Assembly: GCA_902806565.1 (NCBI GenBank)
Contig: CADCXA010000006.1
Location: 434,001-498,000 of the forward strand
Length of the DNA stretch: 64,000 nt
Direction of reading: 5' to 3'
DNA from: Hypoxylon rubiginosum
Lineage: Eukaryota; Ascomycota; Sordariomycetes; Xylariales; Hypoxylaceae
The position numbers and the translations under genes were made by a program. The stretch's first letter is position 1. Each line of letters opens with the position of its first letter. Of this stretch, positions 1 to 10,229 are shown in pieces. A model generated the notes under the pieces. That model was given only the letters and a program-made list of their open reading frames with translations. It was not told where the DNA came from and did not search any database.

Positions 1-185
1 CATTTAAGATTTTAAATGGTTGATATAAGAGGGAAACTGTTTTCTAGGCTGAACCCCATTTTCCTTCTCGCTGTTGTATCTTATATCAGGTTATATTGAA
101 TGCTCCCCTGAACTATCATCTATCAATCGTATAAGCCCTGCGGGAAGAGATTCGGAAAAATTAACTTTGTCGAAATCATGATCTC

Positions 186-506
186 TCATAATGGAGAAGT
201 TTGGCCGCGAGCCCAGCACCGGCAGTATGACCGATGCACGTAGCTGGCCACAGCCATGATGACGCCCGACATCCCAACCATATATGAGCCTATTCCGAAC
301 CCGCCAGATACGTCCTCGTGGTTGATCGACCACCAGAGTGATAGCGCAAAACTGGCGAATAGCAGTGATATCGCGGCTGCCAACAAGTAGAAGCACGTGT
401 ATGTCCGTCTCTCGTGAGTAGTTGTTGGACTAAGAGAATAGTCCGAAGCTTCTGCCGTTTGTTGGGAGAGCTGCTGATTGGTTGGGGGTGACAGTGGGAA
501 TGACAT
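186..506 (-). CDS. small two-helix membrane protein, hypothetical
   Basis: An open frame of 106 codons starting MSFPLSPP. The first ~35 residues are polar and rich in Ser, Gln and Thr. Two hydrophobic stretches follow, roughly residues 37-60 (FYLLAAAISLLFASFALSLWW) and 73-92 (GIGSYMVGMSGVIMAVASYV), joined by a short acidic-glycine linker, and the end is basic and Cys-rich (HRSYCRCWARG). Two helices with a basic tail suggest an integral membrane protein. I do not recognise a family. The frame could also be the 3' exon of a longer gene, since no splice support was sought beyond it. An overlapping frame at 91-396 on the same strand has no such order and is judged noise. Function unknown. Confidence 0.4.
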   Translation of the reverse strand: MSFPLSPPTNQQLSQQTAEASDYSLSPTTTHERRTYTCFYLLAAAISLLFASFALSLWWSINHEDVSGGFGIGSYMVGMSGVIMAVASYVHRSYCRCWARGQTSPL

Positions 507-839
507 CGAGTCGGAGGGGTAGGGGAATTTTTACGTGTTTCCTAATTAGGAAAAAAACCTTAAACGGGACGGGCTATTACTTAAAGGGGGGGGGGGCTGC
601 ATAGTGAGGATTTCACCCAATTTGGGTAAGAAAATGCCCAAAGAGGAATAGCGGTCCTTTTTGGGAAGTCCGGTAGCCTTAATTCGGTGTACAATTGTTT
701 TTTGGTGGACAATTTCGCTTATGTAGCCTCGCCCTATAGTAAGCTTAGCTTCCATAAAGACATCAAGGCATCAAGGCAGTGTCCGAGGGCACAGGGAGGC
801 GAAGCCAGTGCCAATACCGAAGCCAATTAATAGAAATGA
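507..839. other. intergenic, nothing recognised
   Basis: Contains a G-run near 584-597 and short open frames with no family resemblance. No gene supported. Confidence 0.4.
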
Positions 840-1238
840 ATGGAATCGGTAGAAACAATATATTATAGGAGGTTTATCAATTTCCCGGCTGAGACTGGCG
901 CTGCAGTCCTACATCAAGAAGCACAAGATTGGGCACTTACAGAGCTAGATGAAAAGAAGTTTCTACACAGCCCTGAAAACAAAGTGCTCGTTGGCAGTAG
1001 GACAACCGATGCTTCCGAGAACGTCCTTAAAGAAACAATACCTGTATGTATCAGAGATCAGCAGCTAGACAACGGGCTTCTCCCTTTTAAACTAATGAAG
1101 CTCGACGACGAAGACATGAAGACGTCTTTCCGCGTCGGCGAACGAGGAAGCGCCACCAATTTAACGTTCGGAGTGAGGAGTGCCATCAAAGCCGTCGCTC
1201 AACAGCCTGGCTACGGGGTTGGGGACTTTTACTACTAG
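840..1238 (+). CDS. hypothetical protein, possibly a gene remnant
   Basis: Open frame of 132 codons from ATG at 840. The composition is protein-like (acidic N-terminal half, few low-complexity runs). Near residues 98-115 the stretch FRVGERGSATNLTFGVRSAI loosely resembles the segment K-x-G-R-T-T-G-x-T-x-G found in some fungal trypsin-fold proteins, but no catalytic Ser, His or Asp motif is visible. It ends abruptly in GDFYY. It may be an exon or a relic of a longer gene. No splice partner was identified. Function unknown. Confidence 0.25.
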   Translation: MESVETIYYRRFINFPAETGAAVLHQEAQDWALTELDEKKFLHSPENKVLVGSRTTDASENVLKETIPVCIRDQQLDNGLLPFKLMKLDDEDMKTSFRVGERGSATNLTFGVRSAIKAVAQQPGYGVGDFYY

Positions 1239-1720
1239 GAGATGTTGATTATTCCGCTTCTACGCATGAAGAGAGGGGTTTCTCAGAAGGGCGATTCTAG
1301 CACTGCGTGTTCAATTTTCAGGGTCGAGTTGTTGGGTTTCTCACTGGTAGTAGTAGCAAGGTCAAGTCTAACACTTCACTGGCCTGAAGTCACAGCCCCT
1401 CTAGGTATTGGGGTGGAAAGTATTACACGCTTTGGTTTATATCGACTGTACTATAACAGCATATAGGGGATCACATTGTAATACACTTTTAACCAGAATA
1501 AGCCTAGGATAGAACAAGGCGCACTGAAAGTTAACCAATACCAACGATTCAAAGTGGGTGGAGGTGCTCTAGGCTGCCTTGTTCAACTTATTCAACTCCT
1601 GACTAGGGTCCAAAGTGGCTGGCGGTCCAATCCTAAATATGCCTATCAACAGGCATACTGACCTCCCTCCCTCCTGGGAAGGACTTGGACAGTTTCTTCC
1701 AGCCTTATCTTTCTGACTCG
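1239..1720. other. intergenic, nothing recognised
   Basis: About 480 bases between the hypothetical frame and the stop of the sulfoxide reductase gene. A 74-codon frame at 1242-1466 shows no family features. The last part presumably holds the 3' end of the minus-strand gene. Confidence 0.4.
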
Positions 1721-2545
1721 TCACCAGTCACAACTCCTCGCCAGCAACTCTGCCAGCTTCTCCAAATACTTCTTGTCGACCTCATCGAACCCTTCAAGGT
1801 CGGCGCAGTCTATGTCGATGATGGCCACCAGCTTCCCAGCCCCGCCCTTACCGCCCACAACAATGGGAACCACGATCTCGCTTCTGCTGTCTCCGTCGCA
1901 CGCTATGTGGCCGGGAAACTGCTCGACATCCGGAACCAGCTGTGTTGTCTGACTTTCTGCCGCCGTGCCGCATACCCCTTTTCCAAAGGCAATGGTCTGG
2001 CAAGCTACTTTGCCCTGAAACGGGCCTAGGATAAGTTGCGATTTTGACTGTGTTGCTTTGGGGTCAAGAACGTAGAAACCTATGACATGTGAGTCGAAGA
2101 ACAAGAAGAGCAAGAAGAGCAAGAAGAACAAGAAGAACAAGGTCAGGAGGTAGATTGCTCACCTGCCCAGTTCACCTGATTGCTAGGCGAAGGCAACGAT
2201 TTGTAGGCATGCCATAACAAGGAGGCAGCATTAGCCAAATTGCTACGAGAGCATTAGTCTAAATGTTTACCGCTATGAATTGGTCTGAAGAGAGAGGCAC
2301 ATACCAGACCTAAGAGGGAGAGAAACATGGGCGTGAGCTTTAAATGTGAGGTCCTAGGTAAGATTTTGAACCCACCCAATTCCTTTGATCATCGAAGAGA
2401 CCTTCGGCCTGTAAGAGTACTTGTGTATAAGCTTGCTCTTTTGTTATCCCTTCGACAAAGTTGGATGCGTCTGCGTGGACCTAGAAAATGTTGACACTCA
2501 CTCTTCGAACTTCACGTTGAGCTAAAAAGGGGGTCCACGTACCAT
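1721..2545 (-). CDS. free methionine-(R)-sulfoxide reductase (GAF-domain fRMsr), frame break at intron 2
   Basis: Homologue of the GAF-fold enzymes (yeast YKL069W type) that reduce free methionine-R-sulfoxide in the cytosol. Exons read on the minus strand: 2545-2543 (only the ATG), 2480-2376 (VHADASNF...QAEGLFDDQRNW), about 2242-2158 (NLANAASLLWHAYKSLPSPSNQVNWAG) and 2079-1721 (FYVLDP...LARSCDW). The three cysteines expected in this family are present in KVACQ, GVCG and HIACD, followed by VAIIDIDC. Introns 1 and 3 splice cleanly (ATG then GTACGT; GGGCAG then GTGAGC). Intron 2 does not: the donor after RNW is phase 0, while the only nearby acceptor, ending CTCGTAG, leaves one extra base before AAT. 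Either this is a decaying gene, a base is missing in the assembly, or an unrecognised micro-exon exists. Family call is firm; functionality is uncertain. Confidence 0.75.
2096..2142. repeat. AAGAAGAGC/AAC purine tract
   Basis: Imperfect tandem of GAAGAACAA/GAAGAGCAA units lying inside intron 3 of the sulfoxide reductase gene. If translated on the minus strand it gives an artefactual Phe/Leu-rich start (MFFLFFLLFLL), so the real exon begins only at 2079. Confidence 0.7.
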
Positions 2546-3500
2546 GGTGTAGACAGATCTTACGACCTAATGATCGTCAAGCCCTATATTTCTAGCCGTT
2601 CAATAATAGAAAAAAAGGACAGTCTAGATGAAGCCTCACGCTAAGATCCTAGTAAGGATGTATGTAGGGCTGTACATGTATCTAATGGTATAAGGATGGC
2701 TATGTCGATACCCGTGAGGGAAAATTTCGGTTTTGCATGCCGAGCACGCCATTGATAGTAAGGCTGGGTCCACCACAAGCCCGCTAATGGGACCGGGGAT
2801 TAGCGCTACCTGTACCCGTACTTTCGGGGCTAATGTTGGAACAAGTCCACCGGCCTGCCGGAGTTTATTAGTGATGCCCCGGACCTTCGTCGTATTTCAC
2901 GTTACCTACATTATTACCTCCTAATATCACAAAGAGGTACTTTCTCTTTAAAACTCCCAAGAGATACCTCATACTCCTACCGCTTTTCTAGTTTGTTCAT
3001 GGGGCCTTGGCTATTATAGACGAACAGCTATTTCTCTAAACCTACTATGGCTAACACGAAAGAGAACCAACTCCAATCTGTATTTGATGTCGATGCCGAA
3101 AATCGAAAGTTGGTCATCCAGTAACCAAGTCCTACAATACACGAGTTCTCATCATTATCCGGGGTACCTACCTGGGGCCTTTAGAAGGGTGTAAGTTGAT
3201 TGGACAGCAGGTATAGCGGGCCGCGCGAACCCCCCTGAAATACAGCGTCGTAGTATAACCCCTCGGACCCTCAGGTAGGTTCGGAACCAGATGCGCCGGC
3301 ACGACTTGGAATCTCTTTGACAGATCTGCGAATATGGCTGGTTTATTACTTTTCTTGCACATGCAAACTCCAGATCTCAAGTCCCCCATCTCGGCATCTT
3401 TCCAGGTATATCGCAATCCAAGGGCTTTAGTGACGAGTCGCTAGACGCTTCGGATACGATACAGCAAAAGGAGGCCTGAGATGGGACAAGCTCCGCCGAA
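2546..3500. other. intergenic, nothing recognised
   Basis: Short open frames at 2733-2924 (+) and 3168-3416 (-) show no conserved family features. The last ~100 bases are the probable promoter and leader of the downstream glycosyltransferase. Confidence 0.4.
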
Positions 3501-4931
3501 ATGGGCGGCAGCATAACATCGAAGCGGGGCCCGGCCTCCTCTCACGCGCGCCTGCGGCAAGTCGTGATCGTCTCCGTCATCTGCCTGGCGCTGTACTGCT
3601 TCATGCTAGTACCGGACCACAGCCTGGACTCGTCGCGCACCGTCCCCGAGCCCGTCTTCCCCTACTACGCCTCTTCCTCCTCCTCCAAATCCCAACAACA
3701 GTCTCAGCAGCAGAGGCACCCCCCGTCGCTCCTCAACAACCGCTTCCTCACGACCCCGCAGTGCGCCGCCGCCTTCCCGGGGCTGACCAAGGAGATCGAC
3801 GACGTCGTAGCCAAGGGCCCGTTCGTGCTCCCGCGCAACCCGCACCCCGGCCTCGGCCCCCTCGTCGCCCGCGTGCGCGGCGGGAGGCTGTCGATCCTGT
3901 CGTACGCGCGGCGCGTGGACCTCGGCCGCGACATGCTGCAGCACCGGTCCGCGACCCTGCACCAGATCGCCGCGGCGCTGCTGACGGCGCCGGCGGAGGA
4001 GGACCCCATCCCGGACACGATCTTCGCGTTCAACCACGAGGACGACCCGGCCTCGCCGTCGCTGTCGTACGCGCGGCCCGCGGACCCGGTACTAAACGGC
4101 GCGGCTAAGCGCTTCTTCGCCGTCCCGCACTTCAGCTTCTGGGCCTGGCCCATCGGCCCCGTCGGCAGCTTCGGGCGGGCCGCAACCGCCATCGCCTCTC
4201 TCGAATCCGAGCTATCCTGGGCCGCCAAGACACCGAAAGCCGTGTGGCGCGGGACGGCTTGGTTCAACAGCGCGCGGGCCGGGCGCACGCGGCAGGACCT
4301 AGTAGCGGCGGCGCGCGGGAAAGGCTGGGCGGACGTCGAGGCGCTGCACGCGAACCGCAGCAACGCGCTCGCGGTCGAGGACTTCTGCCGGTACCGCTAC
4401 GTCGTGCACACCGAGGGCGTCACCTACAGCGGCCGCTTCCAGTACCACCAGCTGTGCGCCAGCGTCGTGCTGGCCCCGCCACTCGCCTGGATGCAGCACC
4501 TCACGCACCTGGCCCGGCCGGCCTTCAGCCACGCGCTCGACGGCGTGGTCCGCACTGCTCCTCCTTCCTCTTCTTCTTCTTCTTCTACTGGGAACTTAGT
4601 CCCGTACCCGGCGCCCTGGGTGAAAGAAGCGTGGCCCGCGGCGTACGACCCGCGCACCGAGGCTAACATCCTGTTCGTGGCGCCCGACTGGAGCGACCTG
4701 GAGGCGACGGTCGACTGGCTGGAGCGCCACCCTAAGGTGGCCGAGGGCATCGCGCGGCGGCAGCGCGAGCTCTTCCACGGCGGCGGGTACTTCAGCCCCG
4801 CCGCCGAGATGTGTTACTGGCGGGCCGCGATCCGGGGGTGGAGCAGCGTGGTCAGGACGGACGGGCAGGGGTTCGAGGACCTCGAGGAGATACCCTGGGA
4901 GGAGTTTAGTCTGAAGGAGATCCATAAGTGA
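3501..4931 (+). CDS. GT90 family glycosyltransferase (CAP10/DUF821-like), type II membrane protein
   Basis: Intronless frame of 476 residues. Residues ~20-38 form one hydrophobic anchor after a short basic tail (type II Golgi topology). A Ser/Gln-rich stem follows, then the catalytic region: HEDDPAS near 178, KAVWRGTAWFN near 243-255, and HTEGVTYSGRFQYHQLCASVVL near 303-324, which is the hallmark of the GT90/CAP10 group (Cryptococcus CAP10, animal POGLUT relatives). Such enzymes transfer xylose or glucose to glycans or proteins in the secretory pathway; the substrate here cannot be told. A serine tract (TCT/TCC repeats at about 4560-4588) interrupts the C-terminal third. The gene is strikingly GC-rich compared with its flanks, which also creates several long antisense shadow frames. 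Confidence 0.8.
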   Translation: MGGSITSKRGPASSHARLRQVVIVSVICLALYCFMLVPDHSLDSSRTVPEPVFPYYASSSSSKSQQQSQQQRHPPSLLNNRFLTTPQCAAAFPGLTKEIDDVVAKGPFVLPRNPHPGLGPLVARVRGGRLSILSYARRVDLGRDMLQHRSATLHQIAAALLTAPAEEDPIPDTIFAFNHEDDPASPSLSYARPADPVLNGAAKRFFAVPHFSFWAWPIGPVGSFGRAATAIASLESELSWAAKTPKAVWRGTAWFNSARAGRTRQDLVAAARGKGWADVEALHANRSNALAVEDFCRYRYVVHTEGVTYSGRFQYHQLCASVVLAPPLAWMQHLTHLARPAFSHALDGVVRTAPPSSSSSSSTGNLVPYPAPWVKEAWPAAYDPRTEANILFVAPDWSDLEATVDWLERHPKVAEGIARRQRELFHGGGYFSPAAEMCYWRAAIRGWSSVVRTDGQGFEDLEEIPWEEFSLKEIHK

Positions 4932-5104
4932 TCTTGCTAGCGGTTTGGATATTCTACGTGTAGAGTTCAATACCGGCACAAGAAAAATAAGTAGATATTT
5001 AGGCAAAAACTGTTATTACGTGCCAATATCATTAGTATAGTACATCTGTAACACTATTATATATATCTACAATGCTCCTGAACCTCTCATTATTATACCT
5101 CTTA

Positions 5105-7278
5105 CTAACCGCTCCTCGCACTCAAGCTGGCGAAGGCGTCCGGGCTGTGTCTACCATTATTCCATGCCATCTCCATACCGAGCGTCATGCTCTCCCTACT
5201 TCTAGCACTCGACGCAGCTAAACTAGGATTGCCCGACGAGGCAAACGGAGACTGTGCCGGTGCTTGGGTCGGGACGGAGATTGCAGCGCCGTTTAGGAAT
5301 GGGTTTTTATTCCCGGACAAAGGAGACGAGGGTGGCTGCTGCGGTGCCTGTGATTGCGTGAATCCTTGGCCCGCCTGGTGTGCTTCTGCCTGGCCTTGGG
5401 TTTGAGGTCGAGCTGGGGCTAGTTGAGGATAGTTATATAGAGCCATGATGGATGCGGTATTGGCCCGCTGAGGTGGCTGATATGCCGCTTGAGGCGCGAC
5501 TTGCGCAGGTGGTTGAGTTTCATACCAAGCTTGCTGGGTCGGCTGGGGCTGTGGGGCCGAGGTCGGTTGCTGTATAGGTTGGTTCGTTGCAAAGAACGGG
5601 TTGCTCGCGTATGGAGACTGAGGTGAACTGTAGAAGTTTTGCTGCGTTTGTTCGGGTATCTGATTCAAAGTAGGCGACGTTATTCTAGTCGGCGATTTCG
5701 TAAATGGGTTATTAGCAAAAGACCCCTGATTCTGGAATTGCGAAGTATTCAATGAAAGCGAAGATTGCGAGCTAGCGGGCGCTTGCAAGAACGGGTTGTA
5801 GCTCTGCAACGGTTGAGACGTTACTTGGGAAGTCGCTTGAGGATAGGTCTGATTACTATTAAACGAAAGCGGTGCGAAGTTCTGGGTTTGTGGAATCGGC
5901 GGCGTCATCGAGTGCGGATAGAACGACTGCGTCATGGGCTGAGAAGCTGGCACTCCCCCCGTGTGATGGGGAAAGAGTGGCTGTTGCGTCGGCGCCAGAG
6001 ATAGGTTCTGTAAGCTCTGGTTCAAATTGAACTCGGCTTGTTGGCTTGGCATTCCGAAAGGGTTCGACGAAAAGAAAGGATTGTTCCTGTTCTGTAGGGT
6101 CCCCGTCGATTGCGAAGACTGGGGTTGAGCCGTCGGTTGGATGTCCCAGGGGTTATTGGATGGGCTGGCTGGACTTCGTGCAGTTGGTGGACTCGACTTG
6201 GACAGCCCGATTGTAGGCTGTGGTGAAACGGGTTGTGGTGTTAGCGACCTTGACGAAGTGGGAAGTGAGCTCTCGCGGTGCTGCGAGGACAAGGTTAATG
6301 AGGATCCTCCGCCCTCGCCAAGTCGTACCAATGATTCCACCGTCTTTTCAAGATTGCCATTCACACCCTTCAAAATCATGGCATTGCGTTTGTCGTCCGT
6401 GAATCCCATGTCCCGAAGTTGCATTAGCTTATGTGCTGTGTCCTCCGGGGTGTCTTGGTGTACGCTTGCTCCGAAGACCTTGGAGGGTTTATTTCGCATT
6501 GGTTCGGGGCCACGCTGGTGGTGATGCTGGTGGTCGTACGAACGCGAATCCTTCTTCGACCGGAACGAGAAGAAACGGCTGCCGGTTTTTGGCGGTAGCG
6601 GCGGTGGAGTGCCTTCATCCGAACTTCCCGTGTTCTGCTTCTTCGTGCCATGGCCATTGGTAGTTGTCTGCGTGTACTTGGCCCGTATGAACCGCTCCAT
6701 AGCCGAATCGGCTTCGTCGGCATCGATGGGGACGGGCGGCTTCTTATTCTGAGGGTTGTACTTCTTGTTGGACGTCACGTTTCCCACTCTCTTCATAGTC
6801 TATGAAACCATTAGCCATAAGCGGACGAGCTTTCTACCCTTTCAATAACCGAGTCCGTACCTCGACCTGTTCGTTGGACCAGCTATCCATGCTCAGTGAC
6901 TTGACCTTGGAGATGTGTGTGCCCAACTTGCGATGAATGGCCGCGCATCGCATGCATAGGAATATACCCAACTAAAGCCACATTAGCGTTCCGTTTATTT
7001 CGTTCATTGCGTAGGTGGTTAATTTTCGTAAGGAGGAGCGGGTCGTAGATGCAAAGGGACACAATCGGATTGAAGACGTACGTTCCACGATGCCCAAGCT
7101 ACGAGACTCAAAAGTCAGCTTCGTCCTATTGAACACGAAAGACGCAAAAGGAGTACGACGTACAAGGGTTTCTAGCTTGGCAATCGGCGCAAAAGTTATT
7201 TCCCGGAACACTTTGTACAAGGTCGTGCAAGTGCTTCTCGTTGCGCGCCTGCTGGCGTTTCGTCATGAGACCGGACAT
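5105..7278 (-). CDS. ArfGAP-UBA domain protein with NPF-rich tail
   Basis: Four exons give 645 residues: 7278-7164, 7098-7082 (17 nt), 6971-6861 and 6799-5105. The ArfGAP zinc finger is assembled only after splicing: CADC, sixteen residues containing WASW, then CMRC, followed by AAIHRKLGTHISKVKSLSMDSW with the conserved arginine. It should stimulate GTP hydrolysis on Arf GTPases. A UBA domain lies near residues 202-242 (DTAHKLMQLRDMGFTDDKRNAM...). The remaining ~400 residues are Gln/Pro/Ser-rich with at least six NPF motifs, which bind EH domains of endocytic adaptors. The order ArfGAP-UBA-NPF matches fungal ArfGAPs like S. pombe Ucp3. The start at MSGLMTKRQQ was chosen over an upstream in-frame codon because conservation begins there. 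Splice signals are good (GTACGT donors, TTTAG/CATAG acceptors). Role: vesicle traffic and endocytosis. Confidence 0.88.
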
Positions 7279-8686
7279 ATTTGCGATTCTGGTCGATGTT
7301 GGTATTCGGGGGCTCACGAGAGCATTCATCGAAAGTTCGGGGGGAGATGGGTTCGGTTACAAGAGGGCGCGGCTGAAAATAAAAAGTTGGGCTGCCAACC
7401 ACCTAAGCAAGGACCAGTAGGAAATCTCGCCTAGGAGATGACTTGAGGCGAAGGAGGGTATGTTCGCGGTTGGATATAGGTCAGGGGGGTGCTTCCTCGA
7501 TTCGGATTAGGCCTTCATCAGCTGTTCATGGTACCGTAGTTTTTGATTTGCGAAATCCAATACAAGGCCCAGATACAAGGCCCAAATGCAATGCCACTGT
7601 AAAAGCCAAAGTAAGGGAGTAGGCTGTTTATAGCATAGGCCTGGGGTTCTCCGGATTAATTAAGCTCGAAGACCGGAAGACCAGAATAGAAACGAAGACG
7701 AAAACAAAAGGAAAATGGAGAGAGAAAAGAGTGATACTAAAGTTTCTTGAACTCCAAGACGGAGTATATTAGTATGAGAAAGGACGGGATCGACGAGACC
7801 TCAGACGGGTCTGGATCGCAATGACTTCTTTAGAAACCAAAGCGGCCCCATAAAAAGAAAGGAGAACGTGTAGGGACGGCTGGACGGTAGGACGGTACGA
7901 AGTACGAAATACGAAATACAAAACGGAGAATATGAGGTGGGTACAGAATACGACGTATCTTTTTTCTTTCTTTCTTCCAGCTGCAACAACGCACCGACCA
8001 GGCCGACAATACCGAAAATTAACCATTGGAGCCGATATTTAGCTCCATACGTGTTTAGCACGTGCAGCCCTGGCAGCTTAACCTGCATATCCGTAACTTA
8101 CCTAATGTACCGTATCAAAGTTCGTTTGGTAGGCTGGTTAGCTGGAGGTTAGCTGTGTCTTTCGTTTGCCCTACAATACCAAGCCTGCTAGCCCCAGCTC
8201 AAGACTATTCCCACTTGCAATTTTGAGACACTACAACTCATCAATAAATAAGGTACAAGTATATACACTTGGAGATGGATACTCTCTACATAATGTATCT
8301 GTATAGGTTAATGTTCAACTCAGAAATTATCTATCTTCGAGGCTCTTCTGCAATCCTGTATTCAAACTTCGTACGCAGGTCATCTGCCTACCGCTCGATA
8401 ATTTCCTGCATCGCTTTTCGTGCTTACACCTCAAAAGCCACACTCTATTCTGGTTGCACATAACTCTGATCCCTGGTTCGTCTAACTCATTACGGCCAGT
8501 ACGGCTTATCAACCGGGACGATCTGATGTGTGTCTCTCATTCAATACTTACGGTGTGCCGGCTCCACCGGGGACGTTGTCTTTCACTCCGGGCATAAATA
8601 TTGAACGATACTGAACGATATTGACGACCTCATGATACTGCCGTGAACTTCCGTACACGTTTTTCTCTACCCTACCCGAACCAACC
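7279..8686. other. long divergent intergenic region, no gene recognised
   Basis: Lies between the ArfGAP gene and the cupin gene, which are transcribed away from each other. It holds short unsupported frames and a low-complexity segment at about 7893-7925 of the TACGAAATACGAAATACAAA type. Promoters of both genes are presumably here; no element can be assigned with confidence. Confidence 0.4.
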
Positions 8687-9512
8687 ATGTCAGCCGTAGT
8701 CCTCAAGCCGTCCTTCCGCCCGGGCCTTCCAGAGATCTCTTCGGAGCCTCCGGCTATCCATTCCGTCATCGAGGCTCTCTCGCTGCAGCCCCATATTGAG
8801 GGTGGTTACTTTGTTGAAACGGATGTATGTACGGGAATAGTTCACAACCATCATACTTCTAGCACGTGGACAGTGGTAAACTACTGTCGGGGAAGCAATC
8901 TCCCTTATAACATCTCTAGTTTACTTATACACCAAATACCTTGTTTCTTTACGTCCCAAAGCGTAAACAGCTAATACTAACATGCCACCTTCCATCTAGC
9001 GTGATCCTCTCCTGGTACCCTCTCCTTTCCCTCCAATCCCGGCTTCGTCTCTTATGCCCCAGAGACCTGGGTTCAACTCAGCTCACCGCAATGCCTCGAC
9101 GAGCATATACTATTACGTGACGCCCCAGTCTCCTCAGGGAAACTTCCACCGCAACCGGGGCAGGACGGTGCATACTCTCCACCGTGGGCGCGGCGTATAC
9201 GTGCTGATACACGCCGACGAGCCCGACCTGCCCGGCGGCGGGAAGAGGATCGAGTCTTTCGTTGTTGGCCACGACGTCGCCAAGGGCGAAAAACTGCAGT
9301 GGATCGTTGAGGGTGGCAAGTACAAGGCTAGCTTTCTCCTCCCGGACGATCCCGGTGCCGGTAAGGAGACGAGCGACGGCCTATTGATCTCGGAGACGGT
9401 GGTTCCCGGGTTTGAGTTCTGCGACCACGACTTCTTAAACGCCGAGGGACTTCGTGCCTTAGTAGGTGCTAAGAAAGCAGAGGAGCTAGCCTGGCTGGTC
9501 AAGAAGGCGTAG
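8687..9512 (+). CDS. DUF985 (Cupin_5) family protein
   Basis: Two exons, 8687-8824 and 9000-9512, give 216 residues. The intron has donor GTATGT, branch site CTAATACTAAC and acceptor CTAG, and joins in phase 0. Family marks: IEALSLQPHIEGGYFVET at the start, STSIYYYVTPQSPQGNFHRNRG, an HTLHRGRGVYVLIHAD strand, LQWIVEGGKYKASFLLPDD and the ending VVPGFEFCDHDFLNAEGLRAL. These match the Cupin_5 beta-barrel proteins (yeast YML079W group); relatives are of unclear enzymatic function. Length is close to the family's usual size, so the gene looks intact. The start is the first ATG after an AACC context. Confidence 0.85.
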
Positions 9513-10229
9513 GCGAAGGTGTCATGAATGAGCGAGATGGACGATAAAAGAAAGGGGACTTCAACATCCCCTATTCGAGTTCGCCTCTTTAATTTGAAAC
9601 ATATGGTAGAAGCACTTGATAGTTATCAAAAATGGAATACTAAAAATACAGGTATAGGGGCCAATGAACCAGTTGAGGAATATCATTTTCGCTAGGGGTT
9701 GAGTGAAAGTATAGCTGAATTACAGATACTCTCTACTCGATTGTCCATTATCTGGTGTATCTCGTAGCCCATAACCAGGAATACGGTGGTAGTTATATCT
9801 GATGATTAAGCCAGTTACTAACTAGTTTCCATCGTGTATTCCCAATCCGCGATTCGAGGTAACGTCACCGCTTCATTCCTACACGCAATAAGAGCGATCC
9901 CGTAATCCTTCTCTCAATCCAGCAGTTCTAATGACTAATATTAATTAGAAGAGCGACTAATTAGACGGTGAGCTTAGCGTTTTTTAGAGTCATACAATTG
10001 AAAACACAAGGCAAGTATACGCGATCGATAGAGAAATGGACGATGGTATAATTTTCAGCTAGCTAAACCAATATAAAACACCAATATCCCCTACATTTGC
10101 GGTTACATTTTCGATATTAGTGTCAAACTGAGCTTACGTCGACATCAACTTCGACATTTGTGAGATTGCGAGAAAATAACTAGGAATTCAGAAGTAGTGG
10201 CACCCTTCTTCAACCTAAGATAGCCCTTA
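9513..10229. other. intergenic, nothing recognised
   Basis: AT-richer spacer between two plus-strand genes. No frame above background. The last ~100 bases are the likely leader of the decarboxylase. Confidence 0.4.

Noticed and set aside
3704..4363. 219-codon antisense frame over the GT90 gene
   Set aside because: Shadow frame; the sense strand encodes the conserved transferase domain.
8269..8463. 64-codon frame upstream of the cupin gene as an extra exon
   Set aside because: No splice signals joining it to the cupin frame, and the cupin protein is complete without it.
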